Below, in pieces: positions 1-8,545 of a DNA stretch of 64,000 nucleotides; position 1 is the stretch's first letter, and every line of letters begins with the position of its first letter. This DNA is from JAJZAM01 sp027391075 (GTDB lineage Bacteria; Actinomycetota; Acidimicrobiia; Acidimicrobiales; Palsa-688), in the NCBI GenBank assembly GCA_027391075.1, contig DAHYHI010000126.1, positions 1 to 64,000 on the forward strand. The letters are read 5' to 3'. The translations under genes were made by a program, and so were the position numbers. The notes beneath the pieces are model-generated. The model saw only the letters and a program-made list of their open reading frames with translations, was not told the origin of the DNA and did not search any database.

Positions 1-252
1 AGCCCCGAGCCCCTCGGTAACTTGACCGCCGACAGACAAGTGCTTTTGGGGTTTGGCCACGGAGATCAAAACTTGCGCTATGGCGACGTCAGACCGTAGC
101 GGACTGGACAAAGCCAGCTCAGTCGAGCGGCTCCAACCTTCGGGCTCTCAGCCAAAGCACCGGATTTCTGCGTGAATCTCCACCAAATCACTTGGTAGCC
201 ACGGGTGGTAGCCAAAGTGAAGGCAGCCTGTATGTATCACTTTGTTACAAAT
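1..252. other. Left-edge region without a recognisable gene
   Basis: I find no gene I can support here. One plus-strand frame is open from base 1 to a TAG at about base 100 (33 codons). It could be the tail of a gene entering from the left, but it shows no recognisable motif. The rest has stops in all frames. The segment lies beyond the terminator of the leftward tRNA gene. Confidence 0.4.
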
Positions 253-282
253 AAAAAAGGCCCGCAAATGCGGACCTTTTTT
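253..282 (-). terminator. Intrinsic terminator of tRNA-fMet
   Basis: An A6-GG...CC-T6 inverted repeat with an AAAT loop and a single C/A mismatch. Read on the minus strand it begins 3 bases after the tRNA 3' end and finishes in a run of six T, so it fits a classical Rho-independent terminator. The symmetric A and T runs would let it work in both directions. Confidence 0.85.
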
Positions 283-285
283 AAG

Positions 286-359
<74 letters not shown>

Positions 360-370
360 GCGGAGCTTCC

Positions 371-376
371 ACTATA
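371..376 (-). promoter_or_regulatory. Candidate -10 element of tRNA-fMet
   Basis: TATAGT on the minus strand, about 12 bases upstream of the mature tRNA 5' end. It stands out as an AT-rich hexamer in GC-rich surroundings. No convincing -35 box is visible at the expected distance. Confidence 0.45.
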
Positions 377-432
377 TCACCCTCGGCGACCTAGGTCGCG
401 CAGAAAGCAGTGGGAGTCCGCCGGCTCGCGGG

Positions 433-1470
433 TCAGCTCGCTTCCTGGGGGCGTCTACGTTTGGCGGCCGACGCGATGGTCGGCGGCTCGTAGCCTGCGT
501 CGGCAAAGGAGAAGTTGGTCCCGGGGGGAACGATCTCGTCGATCCCATCGAGGACGTCAGCCGGAAGGCGGACGTCAGCGGCGCCAAGTTGACCTTCGAG
601 GTGCTCCATGGTCCTTGGTCCGATGATGGCCGACGTGACAGCCGGGTTCTCCAGCACGAACGCTATTGCCATGTGCACAAGTGAAATGCCGGCACTGTCG
701 GCGAGCGTCCCCAGAGCGTCGGCGGCGTCCAGCTTGCGCTGGTTCGCTGGGATGGACAGGTCGTAGCGCTTCGGGAGGCGCTCGGCGCGTCTGCTCGTGA
801 GACCTTCGGCCCCCTTGCGCCACTTTCCTGACAGCCAGCCGCCGGCCAGCGGACTCCAGGGGATGACTCCCATGCCGTAACGCTGACACGTGGGAAGAAC
901 CTCAGCTTCGATGCCCCGGGCGAGCATCGAGTACGGCGGCTGCTCGCAGACGAAGCGCTCCCTGGCCCGCCGCTCGGCCGTCCATTGTGCCTCGACGATC
1001 TCGGAGGGAGGAAACGTTGACGAGCCGAGGTAGCGCACCTTGCCTTGGCGGACGAGATCACTGAGAGCACCAAGCGTCTCGTCTATGTCTGTGTGGGGTT
1101 CCGGACGGTGCACCTGGTACAAGTCGATGTAGTCGACACCGAGCCGGCGCAGGCTGTTCTCGCACTCCTGGATGATCCAGCGACGGGAGTTGCCTGACAT
1201 GTTTCGGTCCCGACCCATGCTTCCGTGGACCTTCGTGGCGATCACCAGGTTGTCCCGCCTGCCTGCGATGGCCTTCCCAACGATCTGCTCCGACTCTCCA
1301 GCCGAGTACACGTCGGCCGTGTCGATGAAGTTGATCCCGGCGTCTATAGCCGCGTGGATGATCCGAACAGAATCCTCGTGGTCCGGGTTACCCCATCCGC
1401 CGAACATCATGGCACCCAAGCACAGGTTGCTGACCGAGATCCCTGTCGTGCCCAACCTTCGATATTGCAT
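433..1470 (-). CDS. Aldo/keto reductase
   Basis: A 345-residue NADPH-dependent oxidoreductase with the (beta/alpha)8 barrel of the aldo/keto reductase superfamily, presumably cytosolic and reducing aldehydes or ketones. The catalytic tetrad is visible as D50, Y55 (in DTADVYS), K80 and H121 (in YQVHRPEP). The length and the N-terminal YRRLG..GI.VS..CLGAM signature match the bacterial YdhF/YajO-like, voltage-gated channel beta-subunit-like subgroup. It starts with ATG and is transcribed away from the next gene across an 86-base intergenic region. The substrate cannot be told from sequence. Confidence 0.93.
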   Translation of the reverse strand: MQYRRLGTTGISVSNLCLGAMMFGGWGNPDHEDSVRIIHAAIDAGINFIDTADVYSAGESEQIVGKAIAGRRDNLVIATKVHGSMGRDRNMSGNSRRWIIQECENSLRRLGVDYIDLYQVHRPEPHTDIDETLGALSDLVRQGKVRYLGSSTFPPSEIVEAQWTAERRARERFVCEQPPYSMLARGIEAEVLPTCQRYGMGVIPWSPLAGGWLSGKWRKGAEGLTSRRAERLPKRYDLSIPANQRKLDAADALGTLADSAGISLVHMAIAFVLENPAVTSAIIGPRTMEHLEGQLGAADVRLPADVLDGIDEIVPPGTNFSFADAGYEPPTIASAAKRRRPQEAS

Positions 1471-1556
1471 TCGTCCTTCGTCCTCCCAGTCGACCTTCCC
1501 TGCTCTACCCTATCGGCGTTCGCCGCAGCATCGGGTGCTGCCGGTAGCGTGTTCCC

Positions 1557-2183
1557 GTGGAAAGAGACCTTGAGACGATCGTACGAGACACAGCTGACTT
1601 CTGGTTCGACCCTTTGTGCCCGTGGGCTTGGATGTCCTCCCGGTGGATGCTCGAGGTGGAACGGGTCAGGCCGGTGGACACCCGCTGGCACGTGATGTCG
1701 CTTGCGGTGCTGAACGAGGGCCGGGATGATCTTCCGGAACGTTACAAGGAGCTGATGAAACGCGCTTATGGTCCCGTCCGGGTCTGCATAGCAGCCGCCC
1801 AAGCTCACGGTCAGGAGGTTCTACTACCTCTCTACACCGCTCTCGGACAGCGAATCCACCTCGAAAAGCGCGAGGACGACGGCTTGATCGCGGACGCATT
1901 GGAGTCATGTGGCCTTCCCGCCGATCTCGCCGGCGCGGCAACCTCCACGGAGTTCGACGAGGAGTTGAGACGATCCCACCACGAGGGCATGGACCCCGTC
2001 GGTTACGACGTCGGGACACCGGTCATCCACGTGAAGGGCATCGCCTTCTTCGGGCCGGTTGTCACCCCGGCGCCCAAAGGCGAGACGGCCGGCCAGCTCT
2101 GGGACGGAGTGACACTGTGCGCCGGGGTTGAGGGCTTCTACGAGCTCAAGCGTTCACGTACCCTGGGGCCGATCTTCGACTGA
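1557..2183 (+). CDS. Mycothiol-dependent nitroreductase (Rv2466c/DsbA-like family)
   Basis: A 208-residue thioredoxin-fold protein close to Mycobacterium tuberculosis Rv2466c: the DFWFDPLCPW start, the HVMSLAVLNE block, GPVRV.IAA, DVGTP.IHV..IAFFGPV and the C-terminal FELKR-type motif are all recognisable. The family reduces nitro compounds and thiol substrates with mycothiol, the low-molecular-weight thiol of actinobacteria. The active site reads C21-P-W-A24, so the second, resolving cysteine of the CPWC form is absent and only a monothiol mechanism is possible. The GTG start has no clear Shine-Dalgarno sequence. The gene stands alone between divergent and convergent neighbours. Confidence 0.88.
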   Translation: MERDLETIVRDTADFWFDPLCPWAWMSSRWMLEVERVRPVDTRWHVMSLAVLNEGRDDLPERYKELMKRAYGPVRVCIAAAQAHGQEVLLPLYTALGQRIHLEKREDDGLIADALESCGLPADLAGAATSTEFDEELRRSHHEGMDPVGYDVGTPVIHVKGIAFFGPVVTPAPKGETAGQLWDGVTLCAGVEGFYELKRSRTLGPIFD

Positions 2184-2204
2184 TCGCCGGCGGGAGCGAA
2201 CCGA

Positions 2205-3164
2205 TTAGAGGCCCTTCAGCCAGTCGACCAACAATGCGGTGACGACCTCGGCTCTCTCTTGCTGAACCCAGTGGCCGCAGCCGGCCAGGATGTGACTTCC
2301 CCGAAGACCTGGAAGGTTCACCGAGTGGCGTTCGATGGCGCGCGCACCCCACACTGCCGGACCGTCCTTCTCCCCGGCGATGAACAGGGACGGGACGGTG
2401 ATCGGCCGCCCCCTCCAGACCTGCAAGTCGAGCCAGTCCCTGTCGACGTTGCGATAACGGTTGAGAGGTCCGCGGAAGCCGCTGTACTCGAACTGCTCCG
2501 TGTAGAAGTCGAGGTCCTCGGCGCTTAACCATCGCGGCAACTCCGCCGAAGGACTGAAGCGGTCGCGCAAAGTGCCGCCGGAGCGGACCGTGGCAATCGT
2601 AGAGCCATCGGGAGCCCGGGTCGCCTCACCTGACGCCCCGACGTAGAAACCGAGCAGCCAGGATCTGACATCCTGCTCGGCTTCTGCTTCTGCCCGGCCC
2701 GGACGCTGGAAGTACGATATGTAGAACTCTTCGTCGTCGCCGACCATCTGGGCGAACGCGTCGGTAGGCCGGCGGGTTCCTGGCGGACTATAGGGAACAC
2801 TCAGCAGGGCCACCGCCCGGAACACGTCGGGCCTGAGCAGAGCCGAGTTGGCTGCGATCGGAGAACCCCAGTCGTGCCCGACGACTATCGCGTCTTTCGC
2901 GCCTATCGCCTCGATGACGCCGAGGTTGTCCGACACGTGGCTCAGCATGCCGTACGCTTCCACCTCCACGGGCGCCGACGACCGCCCGTACCCGCGAACG
3001 TCGATAGCCACCGCCTTGAAGCCGGCCTCTGCTATCGCAGGTAGCTGGTGCCTCCACGAGTACCACGACTCGGGGAATCCGTGGACTAACAGCACTACAG
3101 GGCCGTCTCCCTCCTCGACTAGGTGTATGCGTGATCCCCTGGCGTCGACGATGCGGTGCTTCAC
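2205..3164 (-). CDS. Alpha/beta-hydrolase, epoxide-hydrolase-like
   Basis: A 319-residue alpha/beta-fold hydrolase. The oxyanion-hole motif HGFPESW (from H28) and the nucleophile elbow GHDWG with D98 are those of soluble epoxide hydrolases and haloalkane dehalogenases, which attack with Asp instead of Ser. The C-terminal catalytic His is H298 in CGHWVQQE. The HGFPESW form is the one typical of EphA-type epoxide hydrolases, which open epoxides to diols. Its start overlaps the stop of the upstream SDR gene by 4 bases (ATGA), so the two are probably translated together. The physiological substrate is unknown. Confidence 0.88.
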   Translation of the reverse strand: MKHRIVDARGSRIHLVEEGDGPVVLLVHGFPESWYSWRHQLPAIAEAGFKAVAIDVRGYGRSSAPVEVEAYGMLSHVSDNLGVIEAIGAKDAIVVGHDWGSPIAANSALLRPDVFRAVALLSVPYSPPGTRRPTDAFAQMVGDDEEFYISYFQRPGRAEAEAEQDVRSWLLGFYVGASGEATRAPDGSTIATVRSGGTLRDRFSPSAELPRWLSAEDLDFYTEQFEYSGFRGPLNRYRNVDRDWLDLQVWRGRPITVPSLFIAGEKDGPAVWGARAIERHSVNLPGLRGSHILAGCGHWVQQERAEVVTALLVDWLKGL

Positions 3165-4024
3165 GACTCGCTCTTTTCACTTGCGCGGAGCTCTGATTCC
3201 TCGCCGCCAGCGGGAAGCGGTACCGCGTCCGACGGAAACTCGGCGAGCCGCTTAGTCGACGTCAAGCCACCGTCGACGACAATCGTCTGGCCTGTCACAT
3301 AGGAAGAATCCTCCGACGCCAGCCATACCGCCGCCGCAGCGATGTCCGCTGGAGTGCCGATACGCCCGAGGGGAGTGCCGGCTGAGACCCCTGCGGACAC
3401 GAGGGAGAGAATTTCTTCCGACGCTGCTGGGTCGGAGTCCACACCGAGGCCCTTGGCGAAGATCGGCGTTGCTATACCCCCGGGGTTTATGCAGTTGACT
3501 CGTATGTTGAAAGGGCCTTGTTCCAGAGCCACCGACCTCGTCAGGCCTATGACCCCGGCCTTGCAGGCGCTGTAGACGTGCGGTCCCATTCCCCCCATAA
3601 GGCCAGCGACTGACGACGTCGAGATGATCGACCCTCCACCATTCGCTTGCATCGCACGGCAGGCGTGCTTCATGCACAACGCTACGCCTTTGAGCAGGAC
3701 AGACACAGTCTGGTCGAACCCAGCCTCGTCGAGGTCGGTGATCGGCCCGCTCACCCCTCCGAAACCGGCGTTCGCCACCATTACGTCCAGGCGACCGTAC
3801 CCGTCGACGCACGCGGCGACCGCCCCAGCGATGTCGGATTCGACAGCGACGTTGCACGGTACGAACAAGCCCGCAATTCGTGAGGCGACAGACGTCCCTC
3901 TTGCCTGGTCGATGTCGGCGAGCACGACCTCGGCGCCTTCCGAGCGGAAGCGATCTGCGATCCCCTCTCCGATACCGCTCGCCGCGCCGGTGACGAGAGC
4001 TACCTTGCCTTCTAGCCTTCCCAT
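3161..4024 (-). CDS. Short-chain dehydrogenase/reductase
   Basis: A classical SDR oxidoreductase. The Rossmann glycine motif TGAASGIGEG lies near the N-terminus, NAG..G follows, and the catalytic Ser and YSACK (Tyr-x3-Lys) are present; the C-terminal WLASEDSSYVTGQTIVVDGG block is typical. The reading frame is open upstream to a GTG at 4048, but the ATG at 4024 starts exactly at the conserved fold (MGRLEGKVALVTG) and has an AAGG about 8 bases upstream, so I place the start there (287 residues). It is the first gene of a two-gene unit with the epoxide-hydrolase-like gene. The substrate is not predictable. Confidence 0.9.
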   Translation of the reverse strand: MGRLEGKVALVTGAASGIGEGIADRFRSEGAEVVLADIDQARGTSVASRIAGLFVPCNVAVESDIAGAVAACVDGYGRLDVMVANAGFGGVSGPITDLDEAGFDQTVSVLLKGVALCMKHACRAMQANGGGSIISTSSVAGLMGGMGPHVYSACKAGVIGLTRSVALEQGPFNIRVNCINPGGIATPIFAKGLGVDSDPAASEEILSLVSAGVSAGTPLGRIGTPADIAAAAVWLASEDSSYVTGQTIVVDGGLTSTKRLAEFPSDAVPLPAGGEESELRASEKSES

Positions 4025-4157
4025 TCCACAGACCTTAACGTCTCGCACGTGGCGAGGCGCCAGCTGCCACGTGGCAGGCGCCAGTTCGGACGTGGCAGTG
4101 GCTGTGCTCCTGTTGTAGGGCCGCGGGGCTCCCCTACGGTCGTCACGCGCCTAGCTT

Positions 4158-5438
4158 GTGCCGATGATCGAAGCGCCGAAAGTCGACTTGGCTCTAAGCG
4201 ACGCGCAAGCTCAACGGCGGCGGCTGCTGCGGACGACCCGGCGGCGGGCTACTGCGCTCCTCGCTTTCGTCGCTGCCGTCTTCGTCGTCACGTCGGTTCT
4301 GGCCAGCCACGCCCGATGGTTGTCTTGGGTCCAAGCCGCGGCCGTCGCTTCGATGGTCGGAGGCTTCGCAGACTGGTTTGCTGTCACCGCCCTCTTTAGG
4401 CGACCCCTCGGCATTCCGATACCCCACACGGCGATAATCGTCGAACGCAAAGATCGTTTCGCTCAGACTCTGGGCTCTTTCGTGGCGGACAGCTTTTTCA
4501 ATCCTGACGCCGTGATGGTCAGAGTCGACTCCTCCAACGCGATATCGAGAGCCGGCTCGTGGCTCGCCGACGAAGCGAACGCCCAGTTCGTCACGAGCCA
4601 GCTTGCGGGTCTCCTAGGCGGAGTTCTCGAAGCCCTCGACGACACTGACACAGCTGACGCCTTCGCCGCGGCCGTGACGTCTCGATTGGAGCGGGTGGTC
4701 CTCGCCCCCCAGGCGGGCAGGTTGGTACAGGCGCTGACTCGCGACGGCCGCCACCAAGCTGCCGTAGCGCAGGCCTGCCTGGTTGTCGCAGCCTGGATCG
4801 ATAGCAACGCTGCGGACATACCGCAGCGCCTGGCGGGACGCTCGCCGTGGTGGTTGCCGGGACCGCTGAACAGCCGGATTGTCACGACCATGCTGTCCCA
4901 AGCAGCGACGCTGCTGAGAGACATGTCCTCCGACGCAGAGCACCCTTCAAGACGGCAGCTCGACGAGGCGATCGCAGATGTAGCGATCCGGCTTCAGCGC
5001 GATCCCGAGTTGATAGCCAAGGTCGAGCAGCTAAAGTCGAAACTCCTAGCCTCAGCGGAAGTAGCAGAGCTGGTCGGCTCGATGTGGGCCGAGGCTCTGT
5101 CGGAGATCCGCTCGATCTCTAGCGATCCCCAGTCACCCCTCCGTCGACGAGCCGTGGCTGCGGTGGTGGCTCTCGGCACGAGACTACGCGACGAGAAGGC
5201 TCTGCGAGATCAGGCTCGTCGCAGGCTTATGCTCGGCGTCGAGCACGCTCTCGTCGCCTTCGGCGAGGACTTGGCCGGCCTTGTCACTGGCACGATCGAG
5301 CGCTGGGACGGGGCTCAAGCGTCCGAAAGGCTCGAGCTGCTGCTCGGTCCCGACTTGCAGTACATCCGGATCAACGGAACGGTGATAGGTGCTCTCGCCG
5401 GCTTGGCGCTGCACGCCGTAAGCCTTCTGATCCGGTGA
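4158..5438 (+). CDS. DUF445 family membrane-associated protein
   Basis: A 426-residue protein of the DUF445 (YjiN/YheB-like) family. One hydrophobic segment at about residues 33-50 is followed by the family signature SMVGGFADWFAVTALFRRP and the IPHTAII..RKDRFAQTLGSFV block. The middle is long and alpha-helical, and a second hydrophobic segment forms the extreme C-terminus, so both ends probably sit in the membrane. The family has no established biochemical role. The start is GTG at 4158, or the ATG two codons later. The gene ends at a strong hairpin shared with the convergent yceI-like gene. Confidence 0.85.
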   Translation: MPMIEAPKVDLALSDAQAQRRRLLRTTRRRATALLAFVAAVFVVTSVLASHARWLSWVQAAAVASMVGGFADWFAVTALFRRPLGIPIPHTAIIVERKDRFAQTLGSFVADSFFNPDAVMVRVDSSNAISRAGSWLADEANAQFVTSQLAGLLGGVLEALDDTDTADAFAAAVTSRLERVVLAPQAGRLVQALTRDGRHQAAVAQACLVVAAWIDSNAADIPQRLAGRSPWWLPGPLNSRIVTTMLSQAATLLRDMSSDAEHPSRRQLDEAIADVAIRLQRDPELIAKVEQLKSKLLASAEVAELVGSMWAEALSEIRSISSDPQSPLRRRAVAAVVALGTRLRDEKALRDQARRRLMLGVEHALVAFGEDLAGLVTGTIERWDGAQASERLELLLGPDLQYIRINGTVIGALAGLALHAVSLLIR

Positions 5439-5440
5439 TA

Positions 5441-5468
5441 TCCGCCGCCCGCTTGCACGGGCGGCGGA
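5441..5468. terminator. Bidirectional GC hairpin between convergent genes
   Basis: A perfect 11-base-pair inverted repeat (TCCGCCGCCCG and its complement) around a 6-base loop, placed just after the DUF445 stop codon and before the end of the convergent YceI gene. There is no T-run. Such tail-less hairpins are commonly proposed as terminators in actinobacteria, and its position between two converging genes fits that role. Confidence 0.7.
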
Positions 5469-5532
5469 CTTAGGAATACCCGGAGGAGCTCAGCCTGGCG
5501 TTGCCAAGCGTCGAGTTTCCGCCGGAGCCGGC

Positions 5533-6081
5533 TTAGGCCTCTTTGACAGCCGAAACCTCGAACTCGAGTGTCACCTTGTCGCTTACGAGAATCCCGCCCG
5601 CCTCCAAGGGGGCGTTCCATGTGATGCCCCAGTCTTTACGGCTCACCTCCGTACGCCCTTCCAAACCTACGCGGGTGTTACCCCAGGGGTCCTTCACCGG
5701 GCCGCTGAGCTCAACCTCGAAGTCGATCGACTTGGTGACGCCCTTGATGGTCAAGTCGCCGACGACCTGGTAGGTGTCACCGCCGGCCTTCGTGATCGAA
5801 GTGCTCGCGAAAGTGATCTTCGGGTAGGTGTCCATGTCGAAGAAGTCGTTGCCGCGCAGGTGGTTGTCCCTGTCAGCGTTGCGGGTGTCGATGCTCTTGG
5901 CGTCGATCTCGAGCTCTATCTTCGACGCCGACGGGTTGTCGGCGTCGAAGAAGCCGCTGCCCTTCACGTCGTTGAAGGACCCTCTGACCTTCGTGACCAT
6001 AGCGTGGCGGGCCACGAAACCAACCCGCGAGTGAGTCGGGTCGAGGTTGTACTTTCCGGTGAGCTCGGAGGCTTCAGGCAT
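5533..6081 (-). CDS. YceI family lipid-binding protein
   Basis: A 182-residue YceI-domain protein, a lipocalin-like beta barrel that binds polyisoprenoid or other amphiphilic molecules. Recognisable blocks are GKYNLDPTHSRVGFVARHAMVTKVRGSF, the RNADRDNHLRGNDFFDMDTYP stretch and DWGITWNAPLEAGGILVSD. No signal peptide is present, so this member is cytoplasmic, unlike E. coli YceI. A perfect palindrome of the type bound by MarR regulators lies about 125 bases upstream, in the region shared with the divergent TIGR01777 gene. No regulator gene is adjacent. Confidence 0.92.
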   Translation of the reverse strand: MPEASELTGKYNLDPTHSRVGFVARHAMVTKVRGSFNDVKGSGFFDADNPSASKIELEIDAKSIDTRNADRDNHLRGNDFFDMDTYPKITFASTSITKAGGDTYQVVGDLTIKGVTKSIDFEVELSGPVKDPWGNTRVGLEGRTEVSRKDWGITWNAPLEAGGILVSDKVTLEFEVSAVKEA

Positions 6082-6204
6082 GTTGGGTTTCTCCTTGTAG
6101 TTTTTGGAACTGCTCTTAGGTTCTGAGGATGCGAGGACTACGTCTCGGCCGTCTCCGCGTCAGTACGCGATCGGCGCCCAGAGCGTCAGCCCTTCGGAAC
6201 AACC

Positions 6205-6222
6205 TAGTTGCTAGCGCAACTA
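6205..6222. promoter_or_regulatory. Palindromic operator candidate, MarR type
   Basis: TAGTTGC-TAGC-GCAACTA: perfect 7-base arms around a 4-base centre, in the intergenic region between the divergent yceI-like and TIGR01777 genes. Size and the TTGC/GCAA core resemble MarR-family operators, and YceI genes are often controlled by MarR proteins. The protein that binds is not in the window, so the assignment is inference. Confidence 0.5.
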
Positions 6223-6281
6223 TTCCCGTCCTCGGTCTATGGGTATTCCCGGTAGGGCCAAAAGTTGCTTAGGTTGAAGAC

Positions 6282-7619
6282 GTGGTCTACCAGCACACCG
6301 CTACGTTCGACGCCCCGATAGACGAAGTCTTCGCCTGGCACGCCAGGCCCGGGGCCATCAGAAGGCTCGTACCACCGTGGCAGCCAGTGAAAGTCGCTAA
6401 GGAGGCCGGATCGCTTCGAGACGGAACGGCTGTGCTCACCATGGTGGGCGGGCTGCCGTGGCGAGCTGAGCACCAACCTTCCGGCTACGTCGAAGGACGG
6501 CAGTTCACCGACGTCCTGACGACGCCGGTGCTGGCCCAGCTCGCAAGCTGGCGCCACGTACACCGCTTCGCGGAGGCACCCGGCGAGCGAACCGTGATAA
6601 CGGACGAGGTTCATACGCGGGTACCCGACGGCTTCATCGCAGAGATGTTCGCCTATCGCACGAGGCAGCTGTCCGGCGACCTCGCTGCTCACCGGCGCTT
6701 CCCCTCCCCCTTGGGGGACCGCCTGACAGTCGCCGTCACCGGCTCCTCGGGACTTGTCGGGTCGGCTCTGACCGCGCTGCTCAGCACCGGCGGACACCGG
6801 GTCATACGCCTGGTCAGAAGCCACCCCTCCCAACAGGACCGCTTGTGGCGTCCCGAGGACCCGGCACCGGATCTGCTGGACGGGGTGGACGCAGTGGTGC
6901 ACCTCGCCGGGGCTTCCATCGCCGGAAGGTTCAGTGCCGGCCACAAGAAGGCGGTCCGCGACAGCAGAGTCTCCCCTACCCGCCTACTCGCCGAGGTAGC
7001 AGCGCGACGTGGCGTGAAGGCCTTCGTGTCGGCGTCAGCTATAGGAATATACGGCTACGACCGCGGCGACGAAGAGCTCGTCGAAACCTCGGAGCGAGGC
7101 GAAGGCTTCCTGGCTGACGTCGTCGAAGAGTGGGAATCCTCAGCTGACATCGCCTCCGACGGAGGTGCCCGGGTGGTCAAAGTCCGCACCGGAATAGTCC
7201 AGTCGCCTGACGGTGGGGCGCTCGGCCTGCTGCGCCCACTCTTCGCCGCCGGGCTCGGAGGCCGCCTGGGCAACGGACGTCAGTGGACGGCGTGGGTGGG
7301 CCTCGACGACATGGTCGACATCTACCTTCGCGGCATCGTCGATACCAGTCTTTCCGGCCCCGTCAACGCTGTAGCACCCCAGCCGTTACGCAACGCCGAT
7401 TACACCCGGACGTTGGCCAAAGTTCTTCACCGCCCGGCTGTCATACCCGTCCCCGCATTCGGCCCACAGCTGTTGCTCGGCGCGGAGGGGGCACGAGAAG
7501 TGGCTGGAGCAAACCAGAGGGTGCTACCAGAGAAACTCTCGGCCGTCGGCCACCCGTTTCGCTACCCTGACCTGGAAGCATGCCTAAGACACTGCCTCGG
7601 ACGTTCAGGTAAAGATTGA
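6282..7619 (+). CDS. TIGR01777 family epimerase-like protein with SRPBCC domain
   Basis: A 445-residue two-domain protein. Residues 1 to about 140 form a SRPBCC (START-like) ligand-binding domain (FDAPIDEVFAWHARPGAI.RL.PPW). From about residue 148 a short-chain-type NAD(P)-binding domain follows (VAVTGSSGLVGSAL) with the TIGR01777 signatures VVHLAGASIAGRF, R.SR...T..L, SASAIGIYG and the C-terminal YPDLEACLRH. E. coli YfcH contains only the second domain; the fused form is common in actinobacteria. The enzymatic activity is unknown. The GTG start has an AGG about 8 bases upstream and is divergent from the yceI-like gene across the palindrome. Confidence 0.88.
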   Translation: MVYQHTATFDAPIDEVFAWHARPGAIRRLVPPWQPVKVAKEAGSLRDGTAVLTMVGGLPWRAEHQPSGYVEGRQFTDVLTTPVLAQLASWRHVHRFAEAPGERTVITDEVHTRVPDGFIAEMFAYRTRQLSGDLAAHRRFPSPLGDRLTVAVTGSSGLVGSALTALLSTGGHRVIRLVRSHPSQQDRLWRPEDPAPDLLDGVDAVVHLAGASIAGRFSAGHKKAVRDSRVSPTRLLAEVAARRGVKAFVSASAIGIYGYDRGDEELVETSERGEGFLADVVEEWESSADIASDGGARVVKVRTGIVQSPDGGALGLLRPLFAAGLGGRLGNGRQWTAWVGLDDMVDIYLRGIVDTSLSGPVNAVAPQPLRNADYTRTLAKVLHRPAVIPVPAFGPQLLLGAEGAREVAGANQRVLPEKLSAVGHPFRYPDLEACLRHCLGRSGKD

Positions 7620-7665
7620 CGGCGCTTCGGGGAGCTCCGTGCTGTGGCCGGCGACTGCGGCTTGC

Positions 7666-8442
7666 CTAGCTGACAGCCTCTGCGAGACGCTTTATCAACG
7701 CTCTGGCGTCGTACTTGCGCTCGAAGGGTCCCCAGTACATCGAAGTTCTGGCGCCCCTGCGAAATCCAGCCGCGTCGCCGAGGATCCGGCGAAAGTGATG
7801 TGGAACAAGCCTGGCGGCGGCGTCGGCGGCTTCTGACTTCGAAACCACCTGACCGGTGAGCGAACCAACTGCGAGACGCGCCGCCTGCAGCACTAGTGGG
7901 GTCACCTCGGTGCGCATGACCATGGACTGGCTGGCCGCTCGGTCGGCCAGGCTGATCAGCTTCTCGGTGCACCAGGAGCGAAAATCCGCCTCGGAGTAGT
8001 ACACCACCGGCCAGTCTGGGCCCAGAAGTGGCACTGCCTCGTCTCGTAAAAGCGCCCGCGTCAGGGGGGTGTCGAGATCGTCGGCTCCGCTTGCGGTGAC
8101 CGTTGAGAGCTTCGAGCCCGACGTCGGGACAAGCCCGTCGGCGACCTCGCCCCAAGTTGTATACCACACAGCTGCGTCACGGTGCGCGTGACGGAGCATC
8201 TTCTGGGCACGCCGACAGCTTGCAGCGGACCCGGCGTCGACCGGCCCGTCGGCCACCACGACCAGATCGACGTTGGAGAAGCGTTCACTGAAGTCGTCCA
8301 AGGCGAGACCCCCGACCAGATAGACGGCGGCGACGCTACCCGTCAGAGCCTTCTGTACAGAGTCGACGTACCCCCGGAGCCGGCTGTCGAGAGCATCGGA
8401 GATCACGCCCCAGTATGTCGCGCCTGCTTCCCGAGGCGGCAA
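7666..8442 (-). CDS. Nucleotidyltransferase-fold protein, active site degraded
   Basis: A 258-residue protein resembling AadA/DUF4111 nucleotidyltransferases. The N-terminal block AVYLVGGLALDDF..FSNVDLVVV aligns with the usual GS-x-A...SDIDLLV motif, and LTRALLRD.AVPLLGP matches the middle of that family. The Ser of the GS motif is Gly, and the first metal-binding Asp of DxD is Asn (NVD), so adenylyl transfer is doubtful. The downstream half is helical. The most distal start codon is TTG; GTG at 8406 is an alternative. I would not read it as an aminoglycoside resistance gene. It is convergent with the preceding gene. Confidence 0.6.
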   Translation of the reverse strand: MPPREAGATYWGVISDALDSRLRGYVDSVQKALTGSVAAVYLVGGLALDDFSERFSNVDLVVVADGPVDAGSAASCRRAQKMLRHAHRDAAVWYTTWGEVADGLVPTSGSKLSTVTASGADDLDTPLTRALLRDEAVPLLGPDWPVVYYSEADFRSWCTEKLISLADRAASQSMVMRTEVTPLVLQAARLAVGSLTGQVVSKSEAADAAARLVPHHFRRILGDAAGFRRGARTSMYWGPFERKYDARALIKRLAEAVS

Positions 8443-8545
8443 GCGAAGCGTCAGACAGCGAGCTAAGCCACACCCGGCGAGCGCTGCCAGCGCCCTCCCA
8501 GCTAGAGTATTAGTTGAACGTAAAACTTTCGGAGGGAGAAAGCCA

